In this document: positions 9,388 through 17,911 of the stretch, in pieces | How positions within the stretch are numbered: position 1 is the first letter of the stretch | How the letters are laid out: every line of letters begins with the position of its first letter | Assembly (NCBI RefSeq): GCF_017873095.1 | Contig: NZ_JAGGJU010000006.1 | Location: forward strand, 62,001 to 126,000 | Source: Heterorhizobium halophytocola | Lineage (GTDB): Bacteria; Pseudomonadota; Alphaproteobacteria; Rhizobiales; Rhizobiaceae | Length of the DNA: 64,000 nucleotides | Direction of reading: 5' to 3' | Notes under the pieces: generated by a model | The model's input: the letters and a program-made list of their open reading frames with translations, nothing else | The model's database searches: none | What the model was told of the DNA's origin: nothing | Position numbers and translations under genes: made by a program

Positions 9388-11697
9388 TTAGTCCGGTTGA
9401 GACGCCTCGACGACGGCCAGCGCTGCCATGTTGGCAATGCCGCGCGACGTGACGGAGGGCGACAGGATGTGGGCCGGCATGGCGGCGCCCAGCAGGATCG
9501 GGCCGACATGCAGTCCGTCGAGCATGGTCTTGGCAAGACCGAGCGCGATATTGGCGGCATCCAGATTGGGGAAGACCAGAAGATTGGCTTCTTCGGTCAG
9601 CGTGCTGTTGGGCATTACCCGCTTGCGCAGGCTTTCGGCGATCGCGGAGTCGCCATGCATCTCGCCATCGACTTCCAGATCCGGCGCCAGTTCGCGCACG
9701 ATGCCGAGTGCCGTGCGCATCTTGCGGGCGGTGACCGAATCCCTGGAACCGAAATTCGAATGCGACAGCAGGGCAGCCCGCGGGGTCATGCCGAAGCGGC
9801 GGATCTCGTTTGCCGCCATGATGGTGACTTCGGCGACTTCTTCGGCCGTGGGGTCATAGGTCACATAGGTGTCGGTGAAGAAGGTGGCACCACGCTGCGA
9901 AATCAGCAGGCTGAGGGCGGAGAAGTCGAGCACGCCGGGCTTCTTGCCGATGATCTGGCGCACGTCGCGCAGATGCCGGTCATAGCGTCCCTCGATGCCG
10001 CAGATCAGGGCGTCGGCGTCGCCGCGCTTGACCGCCAGCGCGCCGATCACGGTCGTGTTGGTGCGCACGATCGTGCGGGCACCCTCGGGCGTGACACCCT
10101 GGCGGCCGACGAAGCTGAAATATTCATCGACATAGTCGCGGAAGCGCGGATCGTCCTCCGGGTTGATCACGTCGAAATCGGTATCCTGGCGGATGCGCAG
10201 GCCGAAACGCTTCAACCGGGTCTCGATGATCTGCGGACGACCGATCAGGATCGGTTCGGCGGCATTCTCCTCGACCAGGGCCTGGGCGGCCCGCAGCACG
10301 CGCTCGTCCTCGCCTTCGGCGAAGATGACGCGGCGCTTGGAGGCAAGCTTGGCGGTGGCGAAGATCGGCTTCATGATGAAGCCCGAGCGGAAGACGAAGC
10401 GGTTCAGCTGGTCGAGATAGGTGTCGTGGTCGGTGATCGGCCGACGGGCGACGCCGCTCTCTTCGGCTGCCTTGGCAACGGCCGGCGCGATGCGCAGGAT
10501 CAGTCGCGGGTCGAAGGGCGAGGGGATCAGGTAGGTCGGTCCGAACACCGGCGCTTCGCCGCCATAGGCGCGGGCCGCCGCTTCCGAGGCCTCCTCGCGC
10601 GCAAGGGCTGCAATGGCGCGCACGGCCGCCATCTTCATTTCTTCGTTGATCGTCGTCGCGCCGCAATCCAGCGCACCGCGGAAGATATAGGGGAAGCAGA
10701 GGACGTTGTTGACCTGGTTGGGGAAATCCGAACGCCCGGTACAGATCATAGCGTCGGGTCGAGCCTCGCGGGCCACATCCGGCATGATTTCAGGGTTCGG
10801 GTTGGCAAGCGCCATGATCAGCGGCTTTTCCGCCATGCGGGCCAGAAGCTCGGGCTTCAATACGCCGGCGGCCGACAGTCCGAGGAAGACATCGGCGTCA
10901 TCGATGGTCTCGTTCAGCGCGCGCTTGTCGCTCTCCTGGGCATAGATCGATTTCCATCGGTCCATCAGGACCTCGCGCCCGACATAGACGAGACCCTCCA
11001 GGTCGTGGACCCAGATGTTCTCGCGGCGGGCGCCCAGTTCGACCAGGAGGTTGAGACAGGCAAGTGCCGCCGCACCGGCGCCGGAGGCGACGATCTTGGC
11101 GTCCTCGATCTTCTTGCCGGCAAGCTCCAGGGCGTTGACGACGGCGGCGGCGACGATGATCGCGGTGCCGTGCTGGTCGTCGTGAAAGACCGGGATGTTG
11201 AGCTTGGCGCGAAGCTGTGCCTCGACTTCGAAACATTCCGGCGCCTTGATGTCTTCCAGGTTGATGCCGCCGAAGGTCGGCTCCAGCGCTGCGACCGTCG
11301 ATACCATGTCACTGACGCGCGGCGCGTCGATCTCGATGTCGAAGACGTCGATGCCGGCGAATTTCTTGAACAGGACGGCCTTGCCTTCCATCACCGGCTT
11401 GGACGCCAGCGGGCCGATATTGCCAAGCCCGAGCACGGCGCTGCCGTTGGAGATCACGGCGACCAGGTTGCCGCGGGCGGTATAGTCGAAGGCGGTATCC
11501 GGTTCGTCGCGGATGGCAAGACAGGGAGCGGCGACGCCCGGCGAGTAGGCCAGCGCCAGGTCGCGCTGGTTGCCCAGCGGCTTGGTTGCCTGGATCTCGA
11601 GCTTACCCGGGCGCGGATAACGATGGTAGAACAATGCCTGTTCATCGAGATCGCCCTTAGCCGGACCTGCCTGCTTGCCTTTGTCTGTCGCGTCCAT
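9388..11697 (-). CDS. maeB: NAD(P)-dependent malic enzyme with C-terminal phosphotransacetylase-like domain
   Basis: The 769-residue protein decarboxylates malate to pyruvate, feeding acetyl-CoA during growth on C4-dicarboxylates. Residues 15-430 hold the malic enzyme domains ([33 protein letters not shown], the nucleotide-binding [18 protein letters not shown]). Residues 445-769 form the phosphotransacetylase-like domain that in rhizobial malic enzymes is regulatory rather than catalytic. The frame is open to 11859, but the first 54 codons look unlike the family; the ATG at 11697 gives the usual 760-770 residues. Whether it is the NAD form (Dme) or the NADP form (Tme) cannot be told by eye; the quorum-sensing neighbours suggest Dme. 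Confidence 0.93.
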   Translation of the reverse strand: MDATDKGKQAGPAKGDLDEQALFYHRYPRPGKLEIQATKPLGNQRDLALAYSPGVAAPCLAIRDEPDTAFDYTARGNLVAVISNGSAVLGLGNIGPLASKPVMEGKAVLFKKFAGIDVFDIEIDAPRVSDMVSTVAALEPTFGGINLEDIKAPECFEVEAQLRAKLNIPVFHDDQHGTAIIVAAAVVNALELAGKKIEDAKIVASGAGAAALACLNLLVELGARRENIWVHDLEGLVYVGREVLMDRWKSIYAQESDKRALNETIDDADVFLGLSAAGVLKPELLARMAEKPLIMALANPNPEIMPDVAREARPDAMICTGRSDFPNQVNNVLCFPYIFRGALDCGATTINEEMKMAAVRAIAALAREEASEAAARAYGGEAPVFGPTYLIPSPFDPRLILRIAPAVAKAAEESGVARRPITDHDTYLDQLNRFVFRSGFIMKPIFATAKLASKRRVIFAEGEDERVLRAAQALVEENAAEPILIGRPQIIETRLKRFGLRIRQDTDFDVINPEDDPRFRDYVDEYFSFVGRQGVTPEGARTIVRTNTTVIGALAVKRGDADALICGIEGRYDRHLRDVRQIIGKKPGVLDFSALSLLISQRGATFFTDTYVTYDPTAEEVAEVTIMAANEIRRFGMTPRAALLSHSNFGSRDSVTARKMRTALGIVRELAPDLEVDGEMHGDSAIAESLRKRVMPNSTLTEEANLLVFPNLDAANIALGLAKTMLDGLHVGPILLGAAMPAHILSPSVTSRGIANMAALAVVEASQPD

Positions 11698-11939
11698 TGT
11701 CTCACCGCATTTGCTCAAAATATCGAGCCCCTCCATACACCAATTGCCGGGGGGTGGTAGACCCGGCGGCCGCGGCCGACGCCGGAATCTGTCGTTTTTT
11801 GCTAAAACGAGGTGTCCCCGCCACCTGCCTGCGACAAAATGTCTGTAGCGCGAAGCCACGGGCGGGCATTGTCATGTTCCTGATACAAGACTCTGGTTTT
11901 GGATGGCTTAGACGAGATCAAGCCAGAGGGTAGGCTGCC

Positions 11940-12785
11940 GTGAGCGATCAATCCGCACCGAAATCGTTGAGAACGCTGTTCATCTCCGACGTTCATCTGG
12001 GCTCCAAAGCCGCCAAGACCGACTTCCTGCTGGAGTTTCTGCGCCTGCACGAGGCACAGACCATCGTGCTGGTCGGTGACATCATCGACGGCTGGCGGCT
12101 GAAGCGCAGCTGGTACTGGCCGCAGGAATGCAATGACGTGGTGCAGAAGCTGCTGCGCAAGGCCCGCAAGGGCACCCGCGTCATCTATATCCCCGGCAAT
12201 CACGACGAATTCCTGCGTGACTTTCCAGGCACCCATTTCGGTGGCATCGAGGTCGCCGAGCGGATCATCCACGAGACCGCCGACGGCAAGAAATATCTGG
12301 TGCTGCACGGTGACGAGTTCGACGTCGTCGTGCGCAATGCGCGTGTTCTCGCCTATCTGGGCGACTGGGCCTATGACGCGGCGATCGCCATCAATGTCGT
12401 GCTGGCGGCCGTGCGCCGCAAGCTCGGCATGCCCTATTGGTCGTTCTCGGCCTGGGCCAAGCTGCAGGTCAAGCAGGCGGTCAATTTCATCGGCGAGTTT
12501 CAGCGCGTGGTGGCCGACGAGGCCCGCCGCAACGAGGTCGACGGCGTGATCTGCGGTCACATCCATCACGCCGTGATGGAAGACATTGACGGCATCCACT
12601 ATGTCAACACCGGTGACTGGGTAGAAAGCTGCACCGCGGTGGCAGAGCATCACGACGGCCGGCTGGAGATGATCACCTGGTCGCAGGTGCAGCCGGGTGA
12701 CGCCACGGTCAAGGCGCTGCCGCCGCCGGTGGCGACGCCTTTTCCGGTCGACCAGCTCGGCAAGAAGAAAGCCCATGCCGCCTGA
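11940..12785 (+). CDS. LpxH-like metallophosphoesterase (UDP-2,3-diacylglucosamine diphosphatase family)
   Basis: The 281-residue protein shows the calcineurin-like metallophosphoesterase motifs in order: SDVHLGS (D-x-H), GDIIDGW (GD), GNHDEF (GNHD), LHGDEFD (H) and CGHIHHA (GHxH). They fall within residues 15-210. LpxH-type enzymes hydrolyse UDP-2,3-diacylglucosamine to lipid X in lipid A synthesis at the inner membrane; this subgroup is related, but its substrate is not certain because many alphaproteobacteria use LpxI. The start is GTG at 11940 after AGAGGG. It is divergent from the malic enzyme gene. Confidence 0.8.
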   Translation: MSDQSAPKSLRTLFISDVHLGSKAAKTDFLLEFLRLHEAQTIVLVGDIIDGWRLKRSWYWPQECNDVVQKLLRKARKGTRVIYIPGNHDEFLRDFPGTHFGGIEVAERIIHETADGKKYLVLHGDEFDVVVRNARVLAYLGDWAYDAAIAINVVLAAVRRKLGMPYWSFSAWAKLQVKQAVNFIGEFQRVVADEARRNEVDGVICGHIHHAVMEDIDGIHYVNTGDWVESCTAVAEHHDGRLEMITWSQVQPGDATVKALPPPVATPFPVDQLGKKKAHAA

Positions 12786-12948
12786 TCTGCGATTTCGCAG
12801 GCGGTGAGGGCATGTTCGCCATCAGGCATGTGTTGCAGGAAGGTGACGGCTCGGCCTTAACTGCTTGAGGACGGATGTGAAAGCGGCTGCCGGCCGCTAT
12901 ATTCGCAGACACTGACGGCATTCAACTCCGAGTCGCCGCAGGTCGTGA

Positions 12949-14124
12949 GTGCGTCCGAAGGAATCTGTTCGTTTGAAGCCGCTGCAGCAAGACAAGGCGA
13001 CGATCGATGTAGAAACATCCGGTCAGCAAGGCGCCACGAAGGTGCGCCTGGGCGGCCCCTGGATCAACAGCAGCGTCAGCCCCGTCTTGTCGAAGCTCAC
13101 CGAGCTTGAGCGCGACATGGGCAGTGGCGCGCTCGAAATCGACCTCAGCGACGTCTCCCGCATGGATACCACCGGCGCCTGGCTGGTCCGGCGGCTGATC
13201 AGCGCCTCGCATGCACACAATACCGATGCCGTCGTCAACGGCGCGCCGCAGCAGATCGTCGAACTGATCGAGGCGCTGCCGGAAGAGCTCGTTCCGCCAC
13301 CGGATGCCGCACCGCCGGCACCGATCTTCCAGCGGGTCTTCGGGCCGATCGGCCGCACCGTCTTCGAGCTCTGGGACGATATCGTCGCCATGCTCTATGT
13401 CATCGGCTCTGCGGTGCGTGGGGCGCAGATCAAGTTCGGTCGTGGCAGCGGCGTGTCGCCGGCTGCCGTCGTCAACCAGCTCGACCATATGGGCGTGCGT
13501 GCGGTGCCGATCGTCTCGCTGATGTCTTTTCTGATTGGTGCGATCATTGCGCAGCAGGGGGCGTTCCAGCTGCGCTATTTCGGCGCCGAGGTCTTCGTCG
13601 TCGATCTCGTCGGCATTCTGCAGCTGCGCGAAATCGGCGTGCTGTTGACCGCGATCATGATTGCCGGCCGCTCCGGCAGCGCGATTACGGCTGAAATCGG
13701 CTCGATGAAGATGCGCGAGGAAATCGACGCGCTGAAGGTGATCGGCCTCAATCCGATCGGTGTTCTCGTCTTTCCGCGGCTGGTGGCGCTGACCATCGCC
13801 CTGCCGCTGCTGGCGGTGATTGCCAATTTTGCCGCCCTGATGGGCGCAGCTGTCGTCACCAATATCTATTCCGGCATCACCTACCAGGTCTTCCTGTCAC
13901 GTCTGCACGAGGCAATCGACTATTCGACGATTGCGTCGGGCATGATCAAGGCGCCGTTCATGGCGCTTGCGGTCGGCGTGGTCGCCGCCGTCGAGGGCAT
14001 GAAGGTTGGCGGCAGCGCGGAATCGCTCGGCCAGCACGTGACGGCCTCGGTGGTCAAGTCGATCTTCATCGTCATCCTGATCGATGCGGTCTTTGCGATC
14101 TTCTACTCCGCGATAGATTTTTAA
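12949..14124 (+). CDS. mlaE: Mla-type ABC transporter permease with N-terminal STAS domain
   Basis: The 391-residue inner-membrane protein has a STAS-like domain at about residues 15-110 (LSKLTELERDMGSGALEIDL, then DVSRMDTTGAWLV) and the MlaE permease domain at 140-390. The permease carries the cytoplasmic coupling motif GRSGSAITAEIGSMKMREEI. In E. coli the STAS protein MlaB is separate; here the two functions are fused. It is the first gene of a four-gene operon for phospholipid traffic between the membranes. The start is GTG at 12949; a TTG at 12973 is an alternative because no strong Shine-Dalgarno is seen. Confidence 0.92.
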   Translation: MRPKESVRLKPLQQDKATIDVETSGQQGATKVRLGGPWINSSVSPVLSKLTELERDMGSGALEIDLSDVSRMDTTGAWLVRRLISASHAHNTDAVVNGAPQQIVELIEALPEELVPPPDAAPPAPIFQRVFGPIGRTVFELWDDIVAMLYVIGSAVRGAQIKFGRGSGVSPAAVVNQLDHMGVRAVPIVSLMSFLIGAIIAQQGAFQLRYFGAEVFVVDLVGILQLREIGVLLTAIMIAGRSGSAITAEIGSMKMREEIDALKVIGLNPIGVLVFPRLVALTIALPLLAVIANFAALMGAAVVTNIYSGITYQVFLSRLHEAIDYSTIASGMIKAPFMALAVGVVAAVEGMKVGGSAESLGQHVTASVVKSIFIVILIDAVFAIFYSAIDF

Positions 14125-14134
14125 GGGGGGTGGA

Positions 14135-14947
14135 ATGATCGCTGCGTCAGACAACAAGAGCGAGAGGCAGACGGTGCTGTCGGTGCGCGGAGTGACTGTC
14201 GGCTTCGGCTCGAAGGTCGTTCTCGACAAGCTGGACCTCGACGTCTATCGCGGCGAGATCCTCGGCTTCGTCGGGGCGTCGGGTGTCGGCAAGTCCGTGC
14301 TGATGCGCACGGTGCTGCGCCTCCTGCCGCGCCGTGCCGGCACGATCGAAATTCTCGGTGCCGATTACGACAAGGCGACGGTGGAAGAGCGGGCCGCGCT
14401 GGATACGCGTCTCGGCGTGCTGTTCCAGCAGGGCGCGCTGTTTTCCTCGCTGACGGTCAAGGAAAACATTCAGCTGCCGATGCGCGAATATCTCGATCTG
14501 CCGCAGTCGCTGATGGATGATCTGGCCTATCTGAAGATCAAGCTGGTCGGTCTGCAGCCGGATGCGGCGGACAAATATCCGTCGGAACTCTCCGGCGGCA
14601 TGATCAAGCGGGCGGCGCTCGCCCGCGCACTGGCGCTCGACCCGGATCTGGTCTTTCTCGACGAGCCGACATCCGGCCTCGATCCGATCGGGGCTGCCGA
14701 ATTCGACGAACTCATCGCAAGGTTGCGCGACACGTTGGGTCTGACCGTTTACATGGTCACCCATGACCTCGACAGCCTGTTTTCCGTCTGCGACCGGATT
14801 GCCGTTCTCGGACAGAAGCGGGTCTTGGTCGAAGGTACGTTAGACGATATGCTCGCCTTCGACGATGCCTGGGTACAAAGCTATTTTCGTGGCAAGCGGG
14901 CGCGGACAATTGTCCGTCCGGGCGACGACGAACAAACCGCGAAGTGA
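14135..14947 (+). CDS. mlaF: Mla-type ABC transporter ATP-binding protein
   Basis: The 270-residue ATPase has Walker A GASGVGKS (about residues 48-55), Q-loop FQQGALFSSLTV, ABC signature LSGGMIKRAALARAL, Walker B DLVFLDEPTSGLDP and the switch His in MVTHDL. It powers the MlaE permease. It begins 10 bases after the mlaE stop and ends 9 bases before mlaD. The short C-terminal tail after VLVEGTLDDMLAFDD matches the MlaF family. Confidence 0.95.
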   Translation: MIAASDNKSERQTVLSVRGVTVGFGSKVVLDKLDLDVYRGEILGFVGASGVGKSVLMRTVLRLLPRRAGTIEILGADYDKATVEERAALDTRLGVLFQQGALFSSLTVKENIQLPMREYLDLPQSLMDDLAYLKIKLVGLQPDAADKYPSELSGGMIKRAALARALALDPDLVFLDEPTSGLDPIGAAEFDELIARLRDTLGLTVYMVTHDLDSLFSVCDRIAVLGQKRVLVEGTLDDMLAFDDAWVQSYFRGKRARTIVRPGDDEQTAK

Positions 14948-14956
14948 CGTTATCAT

Positions 14957-16327
14957 ATGGAAACTAGAGCCAATTACGCCATCGTCGGATTTTTCTCAGT
15001 GCTTGTGCTGGCAGCTGCCTTCGGCTTCATCTACTGGATGTCCGAATTCGGGCGCGGCGGTCCGATGGCCCAGCTGATCATCCGTATTCCGGGCTCCGCC
15101 AACGGCCTCTCGGTCGGCTCGCCGGTGCGGTTCAACGGCATTCCGGTGGGTGCGGTGCGCAGCCTGTTCATCGACAAGTCGGACCCGAATTTCTCGATCG
15201 CCATGACCGAGGTGCGCGAGGATGCGCCGGTGACGGCGTCGACCAAGGCCATCCTGGAAATCCAGGGGCTGACCGGTGCCGCCTATGTCGAGCTTTCCGG
15301 TGGCGCGCCGGGTGACAAGCAGATCTTGAAGGAAGCGATCGACAAGGGTGAACCGGCCGTTCTCGACGCGGACCAGTCGAGCGTCACCAATCTCCTGGCG
15401 ACTGCCGACAAGATCCTGAAAAAGGCCGACGATGCGATCGGCAATCTGCAGGACTTCATTCAGGATGCCCGCGAGCCGCTGACCCAGACGGTGAAGAATG
15501 CCCAGACCTTCTCCCAGGCGCTGGCCAACAATGCCGACGGCATCGACAAGTTCCTGCAGAGCGTCAGCGCGCTCTCCGATACCATTACCAAGGTGTCGGG
15601 GCGCCTTGATACGACGCTTGCCGCAGTCGAGGACCTTGTGCGCGCGGTCGATGCCAAGAAGGTCGACGACATCCTGACCAATGCCCAGACCGTCAGCCGT
15701 AACGTTGCCGACATTACCGGCAAGGTCGAGCCGCTGGTTGCCGACCTCAAACAGACGGTCGACAACTTCAAGCAGTTCGGTGCGAAGGCCAATTCGACGC
15801 TCGACCAGGTCGACAAGCTGATGGCAGCCGTCGACACGCAGAAGGTGGGGCAGGTGGTCGATGACGTTTCTGCCGCCACCGCCAAGGCGCGCGGCGCGAT
15901 CGACAGCTTCGCCGAAGTCGGCAACAGCGTCAGCGCCCGCAAGCAGGACATCGATGGCGCGATCACCGATTTCACCCAGCTCGCCAACAAGCTCAACAAT
16001 TCGTCGAACCGCGTCGACAGCATCCTGAAGAAGGTCGACGACCTGCTCGGCTCCGACGATACCAAGTCGCTGTCGGTCGAGGCACGCAAGACGCTGAGCT
16101 CGATCCGCGAAGTGGCCGACAATCTCAACAAGCAGATCGGACCGATCGCCGCGAACTTTGCCAAGTTCTCCAATACCGGGCTGCGCAATGTCGAGCAGCT
16201 GGTGAACGATACGCGTTCGGCGGTTCGCAATCTCAACAACACGATCAGCAATTTCGATGCGGATCCGCAGCGCCTGCTCTTCGGTGGCGAGACGGTCAAG
16301 CAATATGACGGCCGGACACGGCGCTAA
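14957..16327 (+). CDS. mlaD: MCE-domain lipid-binding protein (MlaD-like, long form)
   Basis: The 456-residue protein is anchored by one N-terminal helix (residues 7-27, AIVGFFSVLVLAAAFGFIYW), followed by an MCE domain at about 36-120 (IRIPGSANGLSVGSPVRFNG, then IPVGAV). From residue 130 to 440 it is a long alpha-helical, coiled-coil-rich region (ATADKILKKADDAIGNLQDF, TADKI/NNTI-type repeats). E. coli MlaD is only about 183 residues, so this belongs to the longer MCE class whose C-terminal helices may form a channel toward the outer membrane. It is the third gene of the operon. Confidence 0.92.
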   Translation: METRANYAIVGFFSVLVLAAAFGFIYWMSEFGRGGPMAQLIIRIPGSANGLSVGSPVRFNGIPVGAVRSLFIDKSDPNFSIAMTEVREDAPVTASTKAILEIQGLTGAAYVELSGGAPGDKQILKEAIDKGEPAVLDADQSSVTNLLATADKILKKADDAIGNLQDFIQDAREPLTQTVKNAQTFSQALANNADGIDKFLQSVSALSDTITKVSGRLDTTLAAVEDLVRAVDAKKVDDILTNAQTVSRNVADITGKVEPLVADLKQTVDNFKQFGAKANSTLDQVDKLMAAVDTQKVGQVVDDVSAATAKARGAIDSFAEVGNSVSARKQDIDGAITDFTQLANKLNNSSNRVDSILKKVDDLLGSDDTKSLSVEARKTLSSIREVADNLNKQIGPIAANFAKFSNTGLRNVEQLVNDTRSAVRNLNNTISNFDADPQRLLFGGETVKQYDGRTRR

Positions 16328-16333
16328 GGGGGC

Positions 16334-16981
16334 ATGATGCGTTCGAGTGTGACGACGAGTAGAACGAGGCAGCGCCATGGCGGCGCGCACCGTGGATGGG
16401 CCCGCGCCGCGATGGCGCTGCCGATGGCAGCCCTGCTTTTGAGCGGCTGCGGCACTTCCGCCAAGAACGATACCTTCGATCTGAGTGCGGCCTCGGTACC
16501 GGCAGCCAGGCAGTCGTCGGCGCGGGGCCGGCAATTGCTGATCCCGCCGCCGTCGGCCCTGAAGGCGCTCGACAGCGACCATGTGCTGGTGCGTCTCTCC
16601 GACTCGGAAATCCAGTATCTCGGCAAGTCGCAGTGGAGTGACAACCTGCCGCTGATGGTGCAATCCAAGCTCGTCCAGGCCTTCGAGGACACTGGCAAGC
16701 TCGGCGGTGTGGGCATTCCGGGGCAGGGGCTGGCAATCGACTACCAGCTGCTGACGGATATCCGGTCCTTCGAGGTCGATACGCAGGGTGGCAATCGCGC
16801 CGTGATCGAGATTTCGGCCAAGCTGCTCAATGATCGCAATGGCACGATCGTGCGCCAGCAGGTGTTTTCCGCCACCATGCCGGCCCGCGGCGGCGATAAT
16901 GCCGCCTTCGTGGCGGCGCTCGACCAGGCCTTCGGCACGGTGACGACCCAGATCGTCAACTGGACACTCAAGGTCCTTTGA
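16334..16981 (+). CDS. ABC-type transport auxiliary lipoprotein (PqiC/ABC_trans_aux family)
   Basis: The 215-residue protein has a long basic N-terminus, a hydrophobic stretch and the lipobox LLLSGC (Cys at about residue 38), so it is probably a lipoprotein. The mature part (YLGKSQWSDNLPLMVQSKLV, then QAFEDTGKL and the DYQLLTDIRSFEV segment) matches the ABC-type transport auxiliary family that partners MCE systems such as Pqi and Mla. Its gene starts 7 bases after mlaD, so it is the last gene of the operon. It may link the MCE protein to the outer membrane. Confidence 0.85.
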   Translation: MMRSSVTTSRTRQRHGGAHRGWARAAMALPMAALLLSGCGTSAKNDTFDLSAASVPAARQSSARGRQLLIPPPSALKALDSDHVLVRLSDSEIQYLGKSQWSDNLPLMVQSKLVQAFEDTGKLGGVGIPGQGLAIDYQLLTDIRSFEVDTQGGNRAVIEISAKLLNDRNGTIVRQQVFSATMPARGGDNAAFVAALDQAFGTVTTQIVNWTLKVL

Positions 16982-16988
16982 GATTGCA

Positions 16989-17027
16989 AGATGGACTGGT
17001 GCCGGGATAACCGGCACAAGTCCATCT
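16989..17027 (+). terminator. Long hairpin at the end of the mla operon
   Basis: AGATGGACT-g-GTGCCGG pairs with CCGGCAC-a-AGTCCATCT around a GATAA loop: 16 pairs with one mismatch. It begins eight bases after the stop codon of the auxiliary lipoprotein gene. No T-tract follows, so it may act by protecting the mRNA 3' end or with Rho rather than as a classical intrinsic terminator. Confidence 0.5.
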
Positions 17028-17137
17028 CCTCGGGCTTTGATCTGCGTGTATCGCGATCGCCCCGCGTGGCCCTGAGGCATCGAATTCCGCTATTCGGATC
17101 GGCAGCCTGCTCCCAGACGCGGCAGGCTGCGCGGCGC

Positions 17138-17689
17138 TCAGCCGACCATGCGTGCCGCCGTCTCGTCTTTCCAGACGAAATGATGCACCATCACCATCGC
17201 CAGATGGCCGCCGATCAGGGCAAGCAAGGCCCAGGCGGCCAGCGCGTGGCTGGCGCTGCCGAGTTCCGTCATCCAGCCGATCTTCTCTCCGCCGCCCTTC
17301 ATCAGCGGAATGCCGAACGGCGAGAAGGCACGGGCGGACCCGAACTGGCGCAAAAGTGCGACGGCCGGCACATAGGCCATCAGGGCATAGAGTGCGAGGT
17401 GGCCCAGGCTGGCAAGTCGGCCGAGCCGGCCCGCATGCGCCGGTCTGCGGCCAGCATTCGACAAGCCCCACAACCCACGCAGCAGCACAAGCACGAACAG
17501 CAGAAATCCGACATCGTGATGGGTGCTCCACGCCATGGCGCTGACCGCCCGTTGACGGTCGATGACGTGAAGCAATGCGGTCAGGAACTGCCAGGTCAGC
17601 AGAAGCGCCATCAGCCAGTGAAAACCCCGGGAGACCAGACCGTATCCGCTACCGTGGTCCAGCATATAAGGGGTTGCCGAATACGACAT
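17138..17689 (-). CDS. Cytochrome b561 family protein
   Basis: The 183-residue inner-membrane protein has four hydrophobic helices with the expected haem-ligand histidines: RGFHWLMALL (helix 1), THHDVGFLLFV (helix 2) and GGHLAMVMVHH (helix 4), plus YGLVSRGFHW near the start typical of the CybB/YodB-like group. It probably carries electrons between the quinone pool and a periplasmic acceptor. The Shine-Dalgarno AAGGAG is five bases before the ATG at 17689. It is convergent with the mla operon. Confidence 0.87.
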   Translation of the reverse strand: MSYSATPYMLDHGSGYGLVSRGFHWLMALLLTWQFLTALLHVIDRQRAVSAMAWSTHHDVGFLLFVLVLLRGLWGLSNAGRRPAHAGRLGRLASLGHLALYALMAYVPAVALLRQFGSARAFSPFGIPLMKGGGEKIGWMTELGSASHALAAWALLALIGGHLAMVMVHHFVWKDETAARMVG

Positions 17690-17856
17690 TCATGCTCCTT
17701 GGAATCGGCGCCTCCCGGCATCACATTTCCAGTCCCCGGGTCCCGGCGCAACTTACCGTGCGGTAACGTCCGATGACGTTCCCGTGAAGAAGGACGCATG
17801 CTGACCGCTTAGGTCGGACACAGGGCATGTTCGGACAAGAGGGTCGACAAAACGAA

Positions 17857-17886
17857 ACCGCCGGCATTGCGCCGGCGGTTTTGTTT
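17857..17886 (-). terminator. Bidirectional intrinsic terminator after the giant GPR-like gene
   Basis: A perfect 9-bp stem ACCGCCGGC/GCCGGCGGT with loop ATTGC is flanked by T-rich sequence on both strands (TTTTGTTTT on plus, TTTCGTTTTG on minus). It starts 26 bases beyond the stop codon of the minus-strand GPR-like gene, which it should terminate. Confidence 0.8.
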
Positions 17887-17911
17887 TGGTCCGATATTTG
17901 CGGGAGACGGC

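Noticed and set aside
9397..11760. A 787-codon plus-strand frame opposite the malic enzyme
   Set aside because: It mirrors the malic enzyme gene and has no recognisable motif; the minus-strand protein is unambiguous.
11698..11859. N-terminal extension of the malic enzyme
   Set aside because: The 54 extra residues are Arg/Pro-rich and unlike the family; the start at 11697 fits the usual length.
14996..17080. A 694-codon minus-strand frame opposite mlaD and the lipoprotein gene
   Set aside because: It is antisense to two well-recognised Mla genes and has no domain or ribosome site.
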